Assembly: GCA_036375275.1 (NCBI GenBank)
Contig: DASUSF010000212.1
Location: forward strand, 1 to 18,007
Direction of reading: 5' to 3'
DNA: 18,007 nucleotides
Origin: DASUSF01 sp036375275
Lineage (GTDB): Bacteria > Pseudomonadota > Alphaproteobacteria > Geminicoccales > Geminicoccaceae
Below are positions 1 through 7,561 of this stretch, piece by piece. The notes under the pieces are model-generated. The model ran no database searches. It saw nothing but the letters and a program-made list of their open reading frames with translations, and was not told the origin of the DNA. Within the stretch, counting starts at the first letter, position 1. Each line of letters opens with the position of its first letter. The translations under genes were made by a program, and so were the position numbers.

Positions 1-179
1 TGTCGTCGAACGGCAACGCCTTCAGCACCCGGACGGCGAGCCAAATCGTCCAGGAGAACTTCAACCCGGGTTCGGAGACCCTGGAAGGCGGGCCGCTGTT
101 CGGGGTGCAGTTCTCCTCGCTGCCCTGCTCCGACCTCAACACCCGGTTCGAGAGCAACAACGGCGGCCTGATCGACCCG
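1..179 (+). pseudogene. Plus-strand fragment of a haem-binding (DUF336-like) gene
   Basis: The plus-strand frame with codons starting at position 3 reads SSNGNAFSTRTASQI and continues to NNGGLIDPR at the palindrome centre. This is identical in protein sequence to residues of the minus-strand gene at 180-791. The fragment has no start in the window, and beyond the centre the frame becomes antisense of the other copy, so no natural C-terminus is present. It is either the edge of a second, convergent paralogue or the product of a chimeric assembly. No independent function should be assigned. Confidence 0.6.
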
Positions 180-358
180 CGGATCGATCAGGCCGCCGTT
201 GTTGCTCTCGAACCGGGTGTTGAGGTCGGAGCACGGCAGCGAGGAGAACTGCACCCCGAACAGCGGCCCGCCTTCCAGGGTCTCCGAGCCCGGGTTGAAG
301 TTCTCCTGGACGATCTGGCTGGCCGTCCGGGTGCTGAAGGCGTTGCCGTTCGAGGACA
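1..358. repeat. Near-perfect 358-bp palindrome (fold-back of one coding sequence)
   Basis: Every base n pairs with base 359-n around a centre at 179/180, with a ccgcgg core at 177-182. I found only six mismatches, at 5/354, 38/321, 44/315, 71/288, 125/234 and 176/183. Read as protein, both arms encode the same haem-binding-protein segment running towards the centre, and all six differences fall on third codon positions and are silent. Random sequencing error would not respect codon position, so the arms look like two slightly diverged natural copies. The window begins inside the palindrome, which suggests a contig end. A mis-joined pair of strain variants is the simplest explanation. Confidence 0.93.
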
Positions 359-791
359 GGTACGCGCCGGTGATGGCCTTCGAGATCACCGCCAGCGTCG
401 CCGCCGGGGCCGGCAGCCGGAGCCCGTTCAGGCCGCGCGGATCGACCTTCCCCAAGCCGGGGATGCGGACCCCGGTATCGGCTCCGTCCATGACGTAGAC
501 CGCGAGCACGTTGCCGACCCGGTCGGTGACGGCGATGGTGGCGGCGGCGCCCTGCGCCTCGGCCTCGGCGACCGCCTGGCGGACGACCCGGCGCACCTCG
601 TTCGCGCTCAGGTTCTCGCGCGCCGGGAACTCGTTCGGCGTGTCGGCCGCCGCCGGCGAAGCCGCGATGAACGCCGCCAGGGCGGCGGCGACGAGCGCCG
701 GACGGCTCCGCCCCGCCCGGCTCGGCCATGCTCCGGCGCGCGCTCCCCTGCGATCGCTGCCGGCCAGATCCCGCGCCTCGTTCTCGGCCAC
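180..791 (-). CDS. Secreted GlcG/HbpS (DUF336)-like haem-binding protein, 3'-truncated
   Basis: The GTG at 791 is preceded by GGGGA at a good distance. It opens a frame of about 205 residues up to the palindrome centre. The N-terminus has a basic stretch, then a hydrophobic run (PALVAALAAFIAA) and a plausible signal-peptidase site after SPAAA, so export to the periplasm is likely. The mature part starts with the GlcG/HbpS pattern LSANEVRRVVRQAVAEAEAQ, then TIAVTDRVGNVLAVYVMDGA. After that comes a longer, less typical segment with SSNGNAFSTRTASQI. Members of this superfamily bind haem or small ligands, but the function here is not established. The real C-terminus is missing because the reading frame runs into the fold-back. 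The gene follows the redox cassette in the same direction but has its own candidate promoter. Confidence 0.7.
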
Positions 792-840
792 GACTGTCCC
801 CGACTCTGGCGGAACGGGCTGCCCCCGTCTTGATGAAGAA

Positions 841-869
841 ACCCTACTGGCGCGGTCTGAAGGGGTCAA
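841..869 (-). promoter_or_regulatory. Candidate sigma70 promoter for the haem-binding gene
   Basis: Read on the minus strand, TTGACC (869-864) is followed after exactly 17 bases by TAGGGT (846-841). This is a fair -35/-10 pair about 50 bases upstream of the GTG at 791. It lies in the 103-base gap after the decahaem gene stops at 895, so the haem-binding gene can be transcribed independently of the cassette. This rests on consensus matching only. Confidence 0.4.
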
Positions 870-894
870 CGTACGGCTCCGGTTCGTACAACGA

Positions 895-2760
895 TTAGCC
901 GCCGACTGTGGCCGCCCGGACCTCCGCCGGCAGCATCGGCCCGAGATGGTCCTGATGGTAGACGTGGCACATGATGCAGGTGGACGGCAGGCCCTGTTCC
1001 GCGTGCTGGCCGAGATGGCAGTCGCGGCAGGTCCCGATCTCCGGCATCAGGACGTCGGCGCTGGTCCCGGATTCCCGGGCTGCGTGGCAGTCGACGCAGG
1101 CCGAGGTGGTGTGGGCCGCGTGGTCGAAGATCGCCTTCGGCATCCAGATCTCGGCCACCCGAACCGGCTTCACTTCCCATTCGCCGGACGGGCTCGCCTC
1201 GGGGGCCACGGTCTCGTGACAGACCCCGCACAGCTGCCGGCCGAAGACGTCGGCGAGCTTCTGGTCGGAGACGAAGCGCGCTTCCGCGACCGGATCCGGC
1301 CGCGCCGCCGGCGCGGGCGACGGCGCCTGGCCGGCGGCCTCGCCGCCCGGTCGGCGGCGGAGCGTCGCCTGCTCGATCACCTCGAGCGCCTCCGGCGAGG
1401 CCTCGCGCAGCGCCTTGGCGGCATAGAAGTCGTTGATGACCGCGATCACCTCGTCCGGCTGACCGTGCGGCAGCTGGCGCGGGGGCGCGTTCGGATCGGA
1501 GCCGAGGCGGGCATCGGGGTCGAACTCGAGGCGGTGACACTCGGCGCAGTGCTGGGCCATGGTGACCGGCAGCATGCTGACCCCGCCGGGCTCGGGCCGG
1601 TGGCAGTCGGCGCAGGCGAGGCCGTCCGGCCGGTCCATCCGCTGCGCCGCCATCTGCAGCACGGTGCAGGCGTCCCGCTCCTTCTCGCTCGCCTGATCCG
1701 CCGGCACCGCGTCCTCGCCCTTGAGGCGGCAGACCTCGGCGGTGTGGATGTCGTGCGGGAAGCTGAGATTGGACACTTCCTTGGGGAAGGTCTGCGCGCC
1801 GAGCGCCGCCCGCTCGACCGTGCCGCTCGCCGGCTCGACCACCACCGAGACCCGGAACTGCGGGTGGTCGCGGCCGAAGTCGGTCGCGTTCTGGAGCGTG
1901 GTCTTGGGCTGGGTCGCGTCGAGATCGGCATGGCAGTCCGCGCACAGCGACTGCTGCACCGGCGTCACCCCGTCCGGACCGACGTGCTCGGTGTGGCAGC
2001 CGGTGCAGTCGGTGGCCTCGAAGCCCTCGAAGCCGAAGGTGGTGGTGTCGAAGTGGTGCTCGATGGTGTCGTGGCAGGCGGCGCAGGCGGTGTTCCGGAC
2101 CGGGACGAAGGCGGTCTCGTGGCACGCCCGGCAGTCGTTGTTGAGCATCTTGTGCGAGCCCGACAGCTCGCCCGAGATCCAGAGCTGGTCGAACCCCATG
2201 AGCGGACCCCGCCCCTGGTCGGGCGCTTCCGCGGTGACCCGCTTCTCGGCGCGCGCGGGATCGTCGCCGAGGTAGGCGAGGATCGGGAGCGCGAGGGCCA
2301 GCCCGAGCACCAGCAGGAACAACGCCCAGGACAGCGAGCGGCGCCCGAGCCAGCCGCCCTCGAGCCGGGTCCGCTCGGGGCGGATCAGCTGGTCGACGGT
2401 CTCGGCCTGCACCGGCGAGACCAGCTCGACCGTGATCACGAAGTCGGCGTCTGGCTCCCGCCCGAGGAGCTTCAGGCGGTAGGGCCCGATCTCGATGTCG
2501 CTGTCGCTGTCGATCACCGCCCGGTCGGTCGGGATCTCGTCGACCCGGATCCGGCTGTCGTCGATCGCCTCGATGACCTTGTCGTGGGGGCGGACCAGGA
2601 TCTGGGCGTGCTGGTAGTTGACCCGCAGGTCCTTGAGGAAGACCTCGTTGTCGGTGCCGCGCCCGATCCCGATCCGGTTGCCCGGGACCTCGATGACGTG
2701 ATCGCTCGCCGACGTGCCGCCGCTCTTCAGGCGCTGCAGGGCGCGGATCTTGAGACGCAC
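895..2760 (-). CDS. FHA-transmembrane-decahaem cytochrome c
   Basis: This 621-residue protein has three parts. Residues 1-100 resemble an FHA domain (GIGRGTDNEVFLKD with Gly33-Arg34, and His51). The usual phosphothreonine-contacting Ser is Asn48 and the Asn-Gly turn is not clear, so phosphopeptide binding is doubtful. A single membrane helix spans about 142-164. The rest should lie in the periplasm and carries ten CXXCH haem-c motifs starting at 210, 226, 252, 273, 383, 405, 511, 555, 578 and 595. His residues in patterns such as FPHDIH and FDHAAH suggest class III (c3/c7-like) bis-His haems. The GTG start at 2760 lies six bases after the upstream membrane gene and has a GAGG-type ribosome site, so they are co-transcribed. 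The likely role is terminal periplasmic electron carrier of the cassette. I know of no characterised protein with this FHA-to-decahaem order. Confidence 0.88.
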   Translation of the reverse strand: MRLKIRALQRLKSGGTSASDHVIEVPGNRIGIGRGTDNEVFLKDLRVNYQHAQILVRPHDKVIEAIDDSRIRVDEIPTDRAVIDSDSDIEIGPYRLKLLGREPDADFVITVELVSPVQAETVDQLIRPERTRLEGGWLGRRSLSWALFLLVLGLALALPILAYLGDDPARAEKRVTAEAPDQGRGPLMGFDQLWISGELSGSHKMLNNDCRACHETAFVPVRNTACAACHDTIEHHFDTTTFGFEGFEATDCTGCHTEHVGPDGVTPVQQSLCADCHADLDATQPKTTLQNATDFGRDHPQFRVSVVVEPASGTVERAALGAQTFPKEVSNLSFPHDIHTAEVCRLKGEDAVPADQASEKERDACTVLQMAAQRMDRPDGLACADCHRPEPGGVSMLPVTMAQHCAECHRLEFDPDARLGSDPNAPPRQLPHGQPDEVIAVINDFYAAKALREASPEALEVIEQATLRRRPGGEAAGQAPSPAPAARPDPVAEARFVSDQKLADVFGRQLCGVCHETVAPEASPSGEWEVKPVRVAEIWMPKAIFDHAAHTTSACVDCHAARESGTSADVLMPEIGTCRDCHLGQHAEQGLPSTCIMCHVYHQDHLGPMLPAEVRAATVGG

Positions 2761-2766
2761 GGTCCC

Positions 2767-3663
2767 TCAGCCCCAGTAGTAGAAGACGGAGATGACGTGC
2801 GCGGTGAGCGCCGCGATCAGGGCCATGGTCAGCGGCACGTGGACGTACAGCCAGAGGTCCATCAGCGCCTTGTAGCGGATGTCCTTGCGCGCCCGCCGGA
2901 GCAGCTCCTGCTTGCGCTGCAGCGCCACCAGGAGCGCTCCTGCGCGCTCCCGCTGTTCGCCGGGCATCGATTCGGCTAGGGCGCGCACGTTGGCGATCGC
3001 CCGGGTGGTTCCGCAGCGCGGGTCGCGGCCCGAGATCTGGCGGAAGAACGAGCCGCCGATCCGGGTCTCGTTGCGGCTACGCCGGACCTCGTCGGCGAAG
3101 GCGTCGCCGAGCGGCAGCGCGTGGTCCGCCGCCTGGCGGTCGAGCTCGAGCATCTCGAGCGCCATCGCGTTGAGCGTCTGGTTCTGGCGGTTGCGGGTCA
3201 TCATCGCCGGCAGGCGGGCGTAGTTCACGGCCCCCCACACCCCCGACAGGATGACCGCCAGCATCAGGAGGTAGGCGAGCGTGTGGATGTTCCAGCCGAT
3301 CTGGAAGCCGGCGTGCAGGGTCGCGATCACGATCAGGCTGAGCCCGAGGTAGACGTGCGCCGAGAGCCAGCCCTTGAGCATCCAGTGGCCGGGGTTGTAG
3401 CGGCGCTTCTTGATCCCGAACCAGGTCAGCCAGAGGATGATCAGCGCGCCGATCGTGCCGAGGGTGTAGCCGAGCCAGGTGCCACCGTCGTGGCCGCCCT
3501 CGGGCTCCCAGACGACGTACGGCACGATGCACAGCAGGAGCAGGGCGACCATCGCCTTGACCCAGCGCATCTGCTTGTAGACCAGGAACGATTCCGGGGC
3601 GACGTCGACGAACGCGGCGCCGGTCGCGGCGCCCCTTCCACCCCGGTTCGGCGGCCCGCTCAC
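2767..3663 (-). CDS. Membrane b-type dihaem cytochrome subunit
   Basis: Translation from the GTG at 3663 gives 298 residues. That codon overlaps the stop of the upstream gene as GTGA, which is a classic coupled start. Hydrophobic helices lie near 35-52, 64-84, 101-121, 127-147 and 268-294. Helix 3 has His103 and His117, and the last helix has His275 and His289. Each pair is 14 residues apart, the spacing used to hold two haems b one above the other across a membrane. A long charged loop (about 149-265) separates helices 4 and 5 and is probably cytoplasmic, where it could contact the Fe-S protein. The inferred job is to pass electrons from the cytoplasmic FAD/Fe-S subunit to the periplasmic decahaem protein. 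The overall fold recalls cytochrome b561 or ferric-reductase-like subunits, but no named family was recognised. Confidence 0.82.
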   Translation of the reverse strand: MSGPPNRGGRGAATGAAFVDVAPESFLVYKQMRWVKAMVALLLLCIVPYVVWEPEGGHDGGTWLGYTLGTIGALIILWLTWFGIKKRRYNPGHWMLKGWLSAHVYLGLSLIVIATLHAGFQIGWNIHTLAYLLMLAVILSGVWGAVNYARLPAMMTRNRQNQTLNAMALEMLELDRQAADHALPLGDAFADEVRRSRNETRIGGSFFRQISGRDPRCGTTRAIANVRALAESMPGEQRERAGALLVALQRKQELLRRARKDIRYKALMDLWLYVHVPLTMALIAALTAHVISVFYYWG

Positions 3664-6080
3664 GAGCGATGCACCATGGAATCGAGGAACTGCCGCGGGC
3701 TGACCCGGATCGCGGCGCCGGTCGGGCAGGCGCGGACGCACGCCGCGCCACCCTCGATGCCCTTGCACATGTCGCACTTGACCGCGACCTTCTGCGGCTG
3801 CGGGCCGTCGGTCTTCTTCTTGGACAGCATGTCCTGGCGCCGGTAGCCGCCCGGCCCGGGGCCGCGGCCGAGCAGGAGCCACTGCAGCAGCCCCGCCTTG
3901 GGCGGCGGCGGGGCGGCGAGCTGGATCACGCCATAGGGGCAGTTCGAGGCGCAGTTGCCGCAGCCGATGCAGGACTCGTCGATCCAGACCTCGCCGCTCG
4001 CCGCCCGGTGCAGGGCGTCGGGCGGGCAGTCGGTCATGCAGTGCGGGTGCTCGCAGTGCCGGCACGAGGTCGGCACGTGGATCATGGCGAAGGTCGGCCC
4101 GGCCTCGCGATCGAGCCTCGAGATGCCCTCGTGGACCTCGGCGCAGGCCTTCTCGCAGTTGTCGCAGCGGATGCAGAGCGATTCGTCGATCAGCAGGATG
4201 TCGGTCGCCTCGCCGATCCCCTGGTCGACCAGGAAGTCGGTGATCCCGCTCCACTGGTCGCGGCTCTCGCGGACCGGCTCCTGCGCCAGCCGGTCGAGGA
4301 CCACCCGCTCGAGCTCGAGGCGGAGCTCGGGGCGGACGTCGAGCAGGCGCTGGAAGGCGTCGGCGTCGATCCGGATCGCCTCGGTGGCGATCGCTGCCCG
4401 GACCGTCGCATTGCGCGGCACGTTCCTGAGCAGCGCCATCTCGCCGACGATGTGCCCGGCCGGCTCGTACGCCAGGACCACGTCGCGGCCCTCGATCCGC
4501 TTGCTGACGGTGACCGAGCCCGAGCGGATCAGATACACGCTCCGGTCGTCCTCGGCCCCCTCCTCCATCAGCACCGCATCCGGCTCGAAGCGGATGATCT
4601 CGGCATCGTCGACGATCGTCGCCGCCTCGGCGTCGGTGAGGTCGGGGAGCAGATCCTCCTGGAGCTGCCGCATGATCGTCGTGCGCTCGAAGATCGCGCG
4701 CGCCTCGGCGACCGAGTTCAGGAGCTTGACCGCCGAGCGCCGGGCGAGCTCGATCAGCACGCAGTCGGTCCGGGCGCGGACCGTGCCCGAGCGCCTCCGG
4801 CCGGCGATCAGGGCGACCTCGCCGAAGAAGTCGCCCTCCTCGCGGACCGCGGTCCGGGGCGGCGCGTTGGGCCGCCGGTCGTCGACCAGCTCGATCTCGA
4901 CCGAGCCCGAGACCACGCAGAACAGCGTGTCGCCGTAGTCGTTGCGCTGGAACACCGTCTCGCCGGCGAGCAGCACGTGGGTCTCGGCGTCGAGCAGGAA
5001 GTCCCTGAGCTGCAGCGTGGTCAGGCCGGTGAACAGCTTGACCTTGGTCTTGATCTCCTCGAGCGCCTGGTCGACCGGCGGCCGCCCCGGCATGCCGATC
5101 ACCTTCTCCACCAGGAGCGGCTCGTCGGCGGGCGCGACCGGATGCCCGGCGATCGTCTCGATCACCTCGTAGCCCTGGTTCATGCAGTGCTTGATCAGCG
5201 GGTAGCCGGCGAGCGCGCCGATCGCGTAGAGGCCCGGGACGTTGGTCTCGTAGGTGACGCTGACCTCGGGGAAGCCCGGCCCGCCGGCCGGGATTTGGAT
5301 GCCGCAGCTCTCGAGGAAGCGCCGCGGCGGGTCCGCCCCGAGCCGGGCGATGATCCGGTCGCAGCGGTAGTGCCGGTTGCCGGTCGGCGTCTTGAGCTCG
5401 ATCCCGCCCGGCTCGACCTTGACCGGCGAGCTGCTCATCGCACCCTCGACCGTGCCGTTCGCCATCGCCTTCTCGATCGCGATCAGGTTGCCGGTCTTGG
5501 CGCGGGCGAACTCCGGGCGCCGGTTGACGATGATCACCTGGTTCTGCTTGGCGAGCGCGATCGCGTTCTCGATCGCGCTGTCGCCGGCGCCGATCACGAC
5601 GATGGTCTCGCCCTCGTACGCCTCCGGATCGTCGAGCTGGTACTGGACCAGCGGCAGGTCGGCGCCCGGGCACGGCAGCTTCCGGAGGTTGCCCTGGACG
5701 CCGATCGCGAGCACCACCTTGCCCGCCTCGTAGGCATTGCCGTCCTGGAGCGTGACCTTGAACCCGGCGCCGTTGCCGCCCTTGATCGACTTCACCTCGG
5801 CGCCGTAGCGGATCGCCATGCCGGCGGTGTCGATCTCCTCGCCCCACTTGTCGAGGATCTCCTCGCGCGAGCCGGCCTGGAACGAGATGTCGCTCCTGAG
5901 CGGCAGGATGTCCGGCGTCGCCATGACGAACTTGCCGCGCTGGTACTTCTGGATGGTGTCGGCGTACAGCGGCGTGCGCTCGAGCACGACGTGGCTGAGG
6001 CCGCGCCCGGCCGCGCGGGCCCCGGCGCTCAGCCCCGCCGGGCCCGACCCGATGATGGCGACGTCGACGCGCTCGGCCAT
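3660..6080 (-). CDS. FAD/NAD(P) oxidoreductase fused to two cNMP-binding domains and a 4x[4Fe-4S] module
   Basis: The protein has 806 residues. Residues 1-320 form a thioredoxin-reductase/YpdA-like flavoprotein, with GSGPAG (11-16) for FAD and GAGDSA (164-169) for NAD(P). The redox CXXC of thioredoxin reductases is absent, so disulfide reduction is unlikely. Two cyclic-nucleotide-binding domains follow (about 345-465 and 478-595). Their phosphate cassettes are GEVALIAGRRRSGTVRA and GEMALLRNVPRNATVRA, both keeping the Glu and Arg. The C-terminus (630-790) has sixteen Cys in four clusters (636/639/642/646, 673/676/681/685, 704/707/710/714, 769/772/781/785), as in DmsB/NrfC-type electron-transfer subunits. 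No signal peptide or membrane helix is seen, so it is cytoplasmic. It probably takes electrons from NAD(P)H and hands them to the membrane subunit encoded next, possibly under cAMP/cGMP-like control. The ATG at 6080 follows a GGGGG ribosome site. Confidence 0.88.
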   Translation of the reverse strand: MAERVDVAIIGSGPAGLSAGARAAGRGLSHVVLERTPLYADTIQKYQRGKFVMATPDILPLRSDISFQAGSREEILDKWGEEIDTAGMAIRYGAEVKSIKGGNGAGFKVTLQDGNAYEAGKVVLAIGVQGNLRKLPCPGADLPLVQYQLDDPEAYEGETIVVIGAGDSAIENAIALAKQNQVIIVNRRPEFARAKTGNLIAIEKAMANGTVEGAMSSSPVKVEPGGIELKTPTGNRHYRCDRIIARLGADPPRRFLESCGIQIPAGGPGFPEVSVTYETNVPGLYAIGALAGYPLIKHCMNQGYEVIETIAGHPVAPADEPLLVEKVIGMPGRPPVDQALEEIKTKVKLFTGLTTLQLRDFLLDAETHVLLAGETVFQRNDYGDTLFCVVSGSVEIELVDDRRPNAPPRTAVREEGDFFGEVALIAGRRRSGTVRARTDCVLIELARRSAVKLLNSVAEARAIFERTTIMRQLQEDLLPDLTDAEAATIVDDAEIIRFEPDAVLMEEGAEDDRSVYLIRSGSVTVSKRIEGRDVVLAYEPAGHIVGEMALLRNVPRNATVRAAIATEAIRIDADAFQRLLDVRPELRLELERVVLDRLAQEPVRESRDQWSGITDFLVDQGIGEATDILLIDESLCIRCDNCEKACAEVHEGISRLDREAGPTFAMIHVPTSCRHCEHPHCMTDCPPDALHRAASGEVWIDESCIGCGNCASNCPYGVIQLAAPPPPKAGLLQWLLLGRGPGPGGYRRQDMLSKKKTDGPQPQKVAVKCDMCKGIEGGAACVRACPTGAAIRVSPRQFLDSMVHRS

Positions 6081-6096
6081 GCTGCCCCCTGAAGCT

Positions 6097-6116
6097 GGCT
6101 GCCGCCGGCGGCAGCC
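6097..6116. repeat. Perfect 20-bp GC palindrome upstream of the FAD/cNMP/Fe-S gene
   Basis: Two 10-base arms (ggctgccgcc and its exact complement) abut with no loop. They sit 17 bases upstream of the ATG at 6080, in the 102-base gap after the pentahaem cytochrome gene. It could be a dyad operator or a leader hairpin close to the ribosome site. There is no T-run after it on the minus strand, so it does not look like a terminator. Confidence 0.5.
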
Positions 6117-6182
6117 GGTGCCGTCACCTACGGGATAGGATGCACCTTTCCCCTCGAACCTGCACGATCTATCAGGGCGCGC

Positions 6183-7520
6183 CTACTGCAGCTTCCGGAG
6201 CGCGCCGAGGTGTGCGCTCGGCCGGTAGCGCTCGTCGTCTTCCACCGCGGCGTACATCTCGTTCATCACCTGCTCGTAGCGCTCGAAGGTCGCTTGGTCG
6301 AGCAGCCCGGCGTCGCGCATGGCGGTCGCGATCGTGCCGATCGCCATCGTGGTCTGCTCGGCGGCGACGTAGTCGACGTAGCCGCCGCGCTCGCCCTCCG
6401 CGACCAGGGCGTCGAGCACGCGCCGCAGCTCGGGCTCGGTGAACTCATGGGTGGCGAAGGCGTCGACCGCCCGGCTCGCGGTCTGGCGGAGCTGGCCCGC
6501 GGCGCTCCTGAAGTCGGCGGCGTCGCCCGCCGTCGTCCGGTGCAGGGCGAGCCCCTGGCTCCTCAGCTGCTCGGCGAGGGACGGCGCGATCACGCTCGCG
6601 ATCACCCGCGTCATGATCAGGCTCGCGTCGTTGAAGCGGACCACGCCCGGGCCGAGCCCCGTGCTGCCCCGGTAGCGCCAGGTGCCGGCGCTCATCGGCT
6701 TGTGGCAGGCGTGGCAGTCGAAGAACGAGAGCTCCGGGAACAGGCCGGCCCGGCCGTACCGGCTGTCGGTCACCAGCTCGAGGGTGTTCTCGAGCGTCTT
6801 AGCCTGGCCGACCGCCCAGGTCCGCACGCCGCCGGGCGCGTCCTTGCGCTCGCGGTAGTCGTCGTCGACCACGAAGTGCGCCGGCTCGATCGCGGTGAAG
6901 GTGTCGAGCTCGAACGACAGCCGCGGATGGCCGGCGCCCATGATCCGGTGGGTCACGAACTTGGTCTCGTCGCCGAGATGGCAGGACAGGCAGAGCTCGC
7001 CCCGGGCCCGCGGATCGTCCGTCGGGTAGAGGCCGGCCTTGACGTTCCGCGCGTGGCTGGTTGCGTTGTCGTTGACCGTGTGCAGCTGCAGCCAGTCCTC
7101 GGCGCCGCCGTGGCAGGCCTCGCAGCCGACCCCGTCGCTTATCTGGAAGCGCGGGCCGCGCTGCGCCTCGGGCACGTTGTCGGCGTGACAGTCGAGGCAG
7201 ATGTCGGCGGTGTGCGCCGCCTCCAACCCGAGCTTCTGCGCGATCCGCTGGCTGTCCTCGTTGAGCAGGAGGTTGTAGGCGCCGGCGTGCGCGTCCTCCC
7301 GCTGCCAGGTGCTGTACTCGTTCTGCAGCACCACGCCGCCCGGCGCCGGCGAGGACGCGCCGTGGCAGGCCGAACTCGCGCAGCTCGCGACGCCGAGGTG
7401 CGCCGCATCGGCGTGCTGCGGTACCGGCGGGAGAGCCTGCCCGAAGGCCACCGGGGACGCCCAGAGCGCTCCGACCGAGAGCAGTGCCCCGAACGAAAGG
7501 CGTGCCGGTCCCGCCATCAT
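6183..7520 (-). CDS. Periplasmic pentahaem cytochrome c (c554-like)
   Basis: The product has 445 residues with a signal peptide (about 1-28, ending near AFGQA). There are five haem attachment sites. The first is the uncommon CX4CH form, CASSACH at 47-53. The others are CLDCH (108), CEACH (133), CLSCH (177) and CHACH (269). Scattered His in HAG, HTVN, SHARN and AGHPRLSFE contexts can serve as distal ligands, as in cytochrome c554-type multihaem proteins. Residues after 290 have no haem motif and look helical. The start is the first of two adjacent ATGs, after GGGGAAG. It probably exchanges electrons with the decahaem protein of the cassette encoded directly downstream. A detoxifying or reductase activity on nitrogen or sulfur compounds cannot be excluded. 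Confidence 0.87.
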   Translation of the reverse strand: MMAGPARLSFGALLSVGALWASPVAFGQALPPVPQHADAAHLGVASCASSACHGASSPAPGGVVLQNEYSTWQREDAHAGAYNLLLNEDSQRIAQKLGLEAAHTADICLDCHADNVPEAQRGPRFQISDGVGCEACHGGAEDWLQLHTVNDNATSHARNVKAGLYPTDDPRARGELCLSCHLGDETKFVTHRIMGAGHPRLSFELDTFTAIEPAHFVVDDDYRERKDAPGGVRTWAVGQAKTLENTLELVTDSRYGRAGLFPELSFFDCHACHKPMSAGTWRYRGSTGLGPGVVRFNDASLIMTRVIASVIAPSLAEQLRSQGLALHRTTAGDAADFRSAAGQLRQTASRAVDAFATHEFTEPELRRVLDALVAEGERGGYVDYVAAEQTTMAIGTIATAMRDAGLLDQATFERYEQVMNEMYAAVEDDERYRPSAHLGALRKLQ

Positions 7521-7561
7521 GCGCTTCCCCGCTTAGCCCCGCAGCGCGCGCCCCACGCGCC

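Noticed and set aside
871..889. Possible terminator hairpin (gtacg/cgtac) after the decahaem gene
   Set aside because: The stem is only five pairs with a nine-base loop and no T-run, so it is too weak to call.
511..2979. Long open frame on the plus strand, opposite the decahaem gene
   Set aside because: Its product is Arg/Ala/Gly/Val-rich, without motifs, and lies opposite a gene with ten haem motifs. Stop-free antisense frames are expected at this GC content.
3664..5847. Upstream part of an 1026-codon minus-strand frame that would extend the dihaem membrane protein
   Set aside because: The N-terminal 700 or so residues are out-of-frame translation of the FAD/cNMP/Fe-S gene (Arg/Gly/Ala-rich). 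The GTGA overlap at 3663 gives a clean start for the true protein.
3660..6080. Calling the flavoprotein a thioredoxin reductase
   Set aside because: The fold motifs match that superfamily, but the catalytic CXXC in the NAD(P) domain is absent and a ferredoxin module is attached.
3669..6092. Long plus-strand frame opposite the FAD/cNMP/Fe-S gene
   Set aside because: It has almost the same ends as the real gene, with low-complexity Asp/Arg/Leu-rich translation and no domain. It is an antisense shadow.
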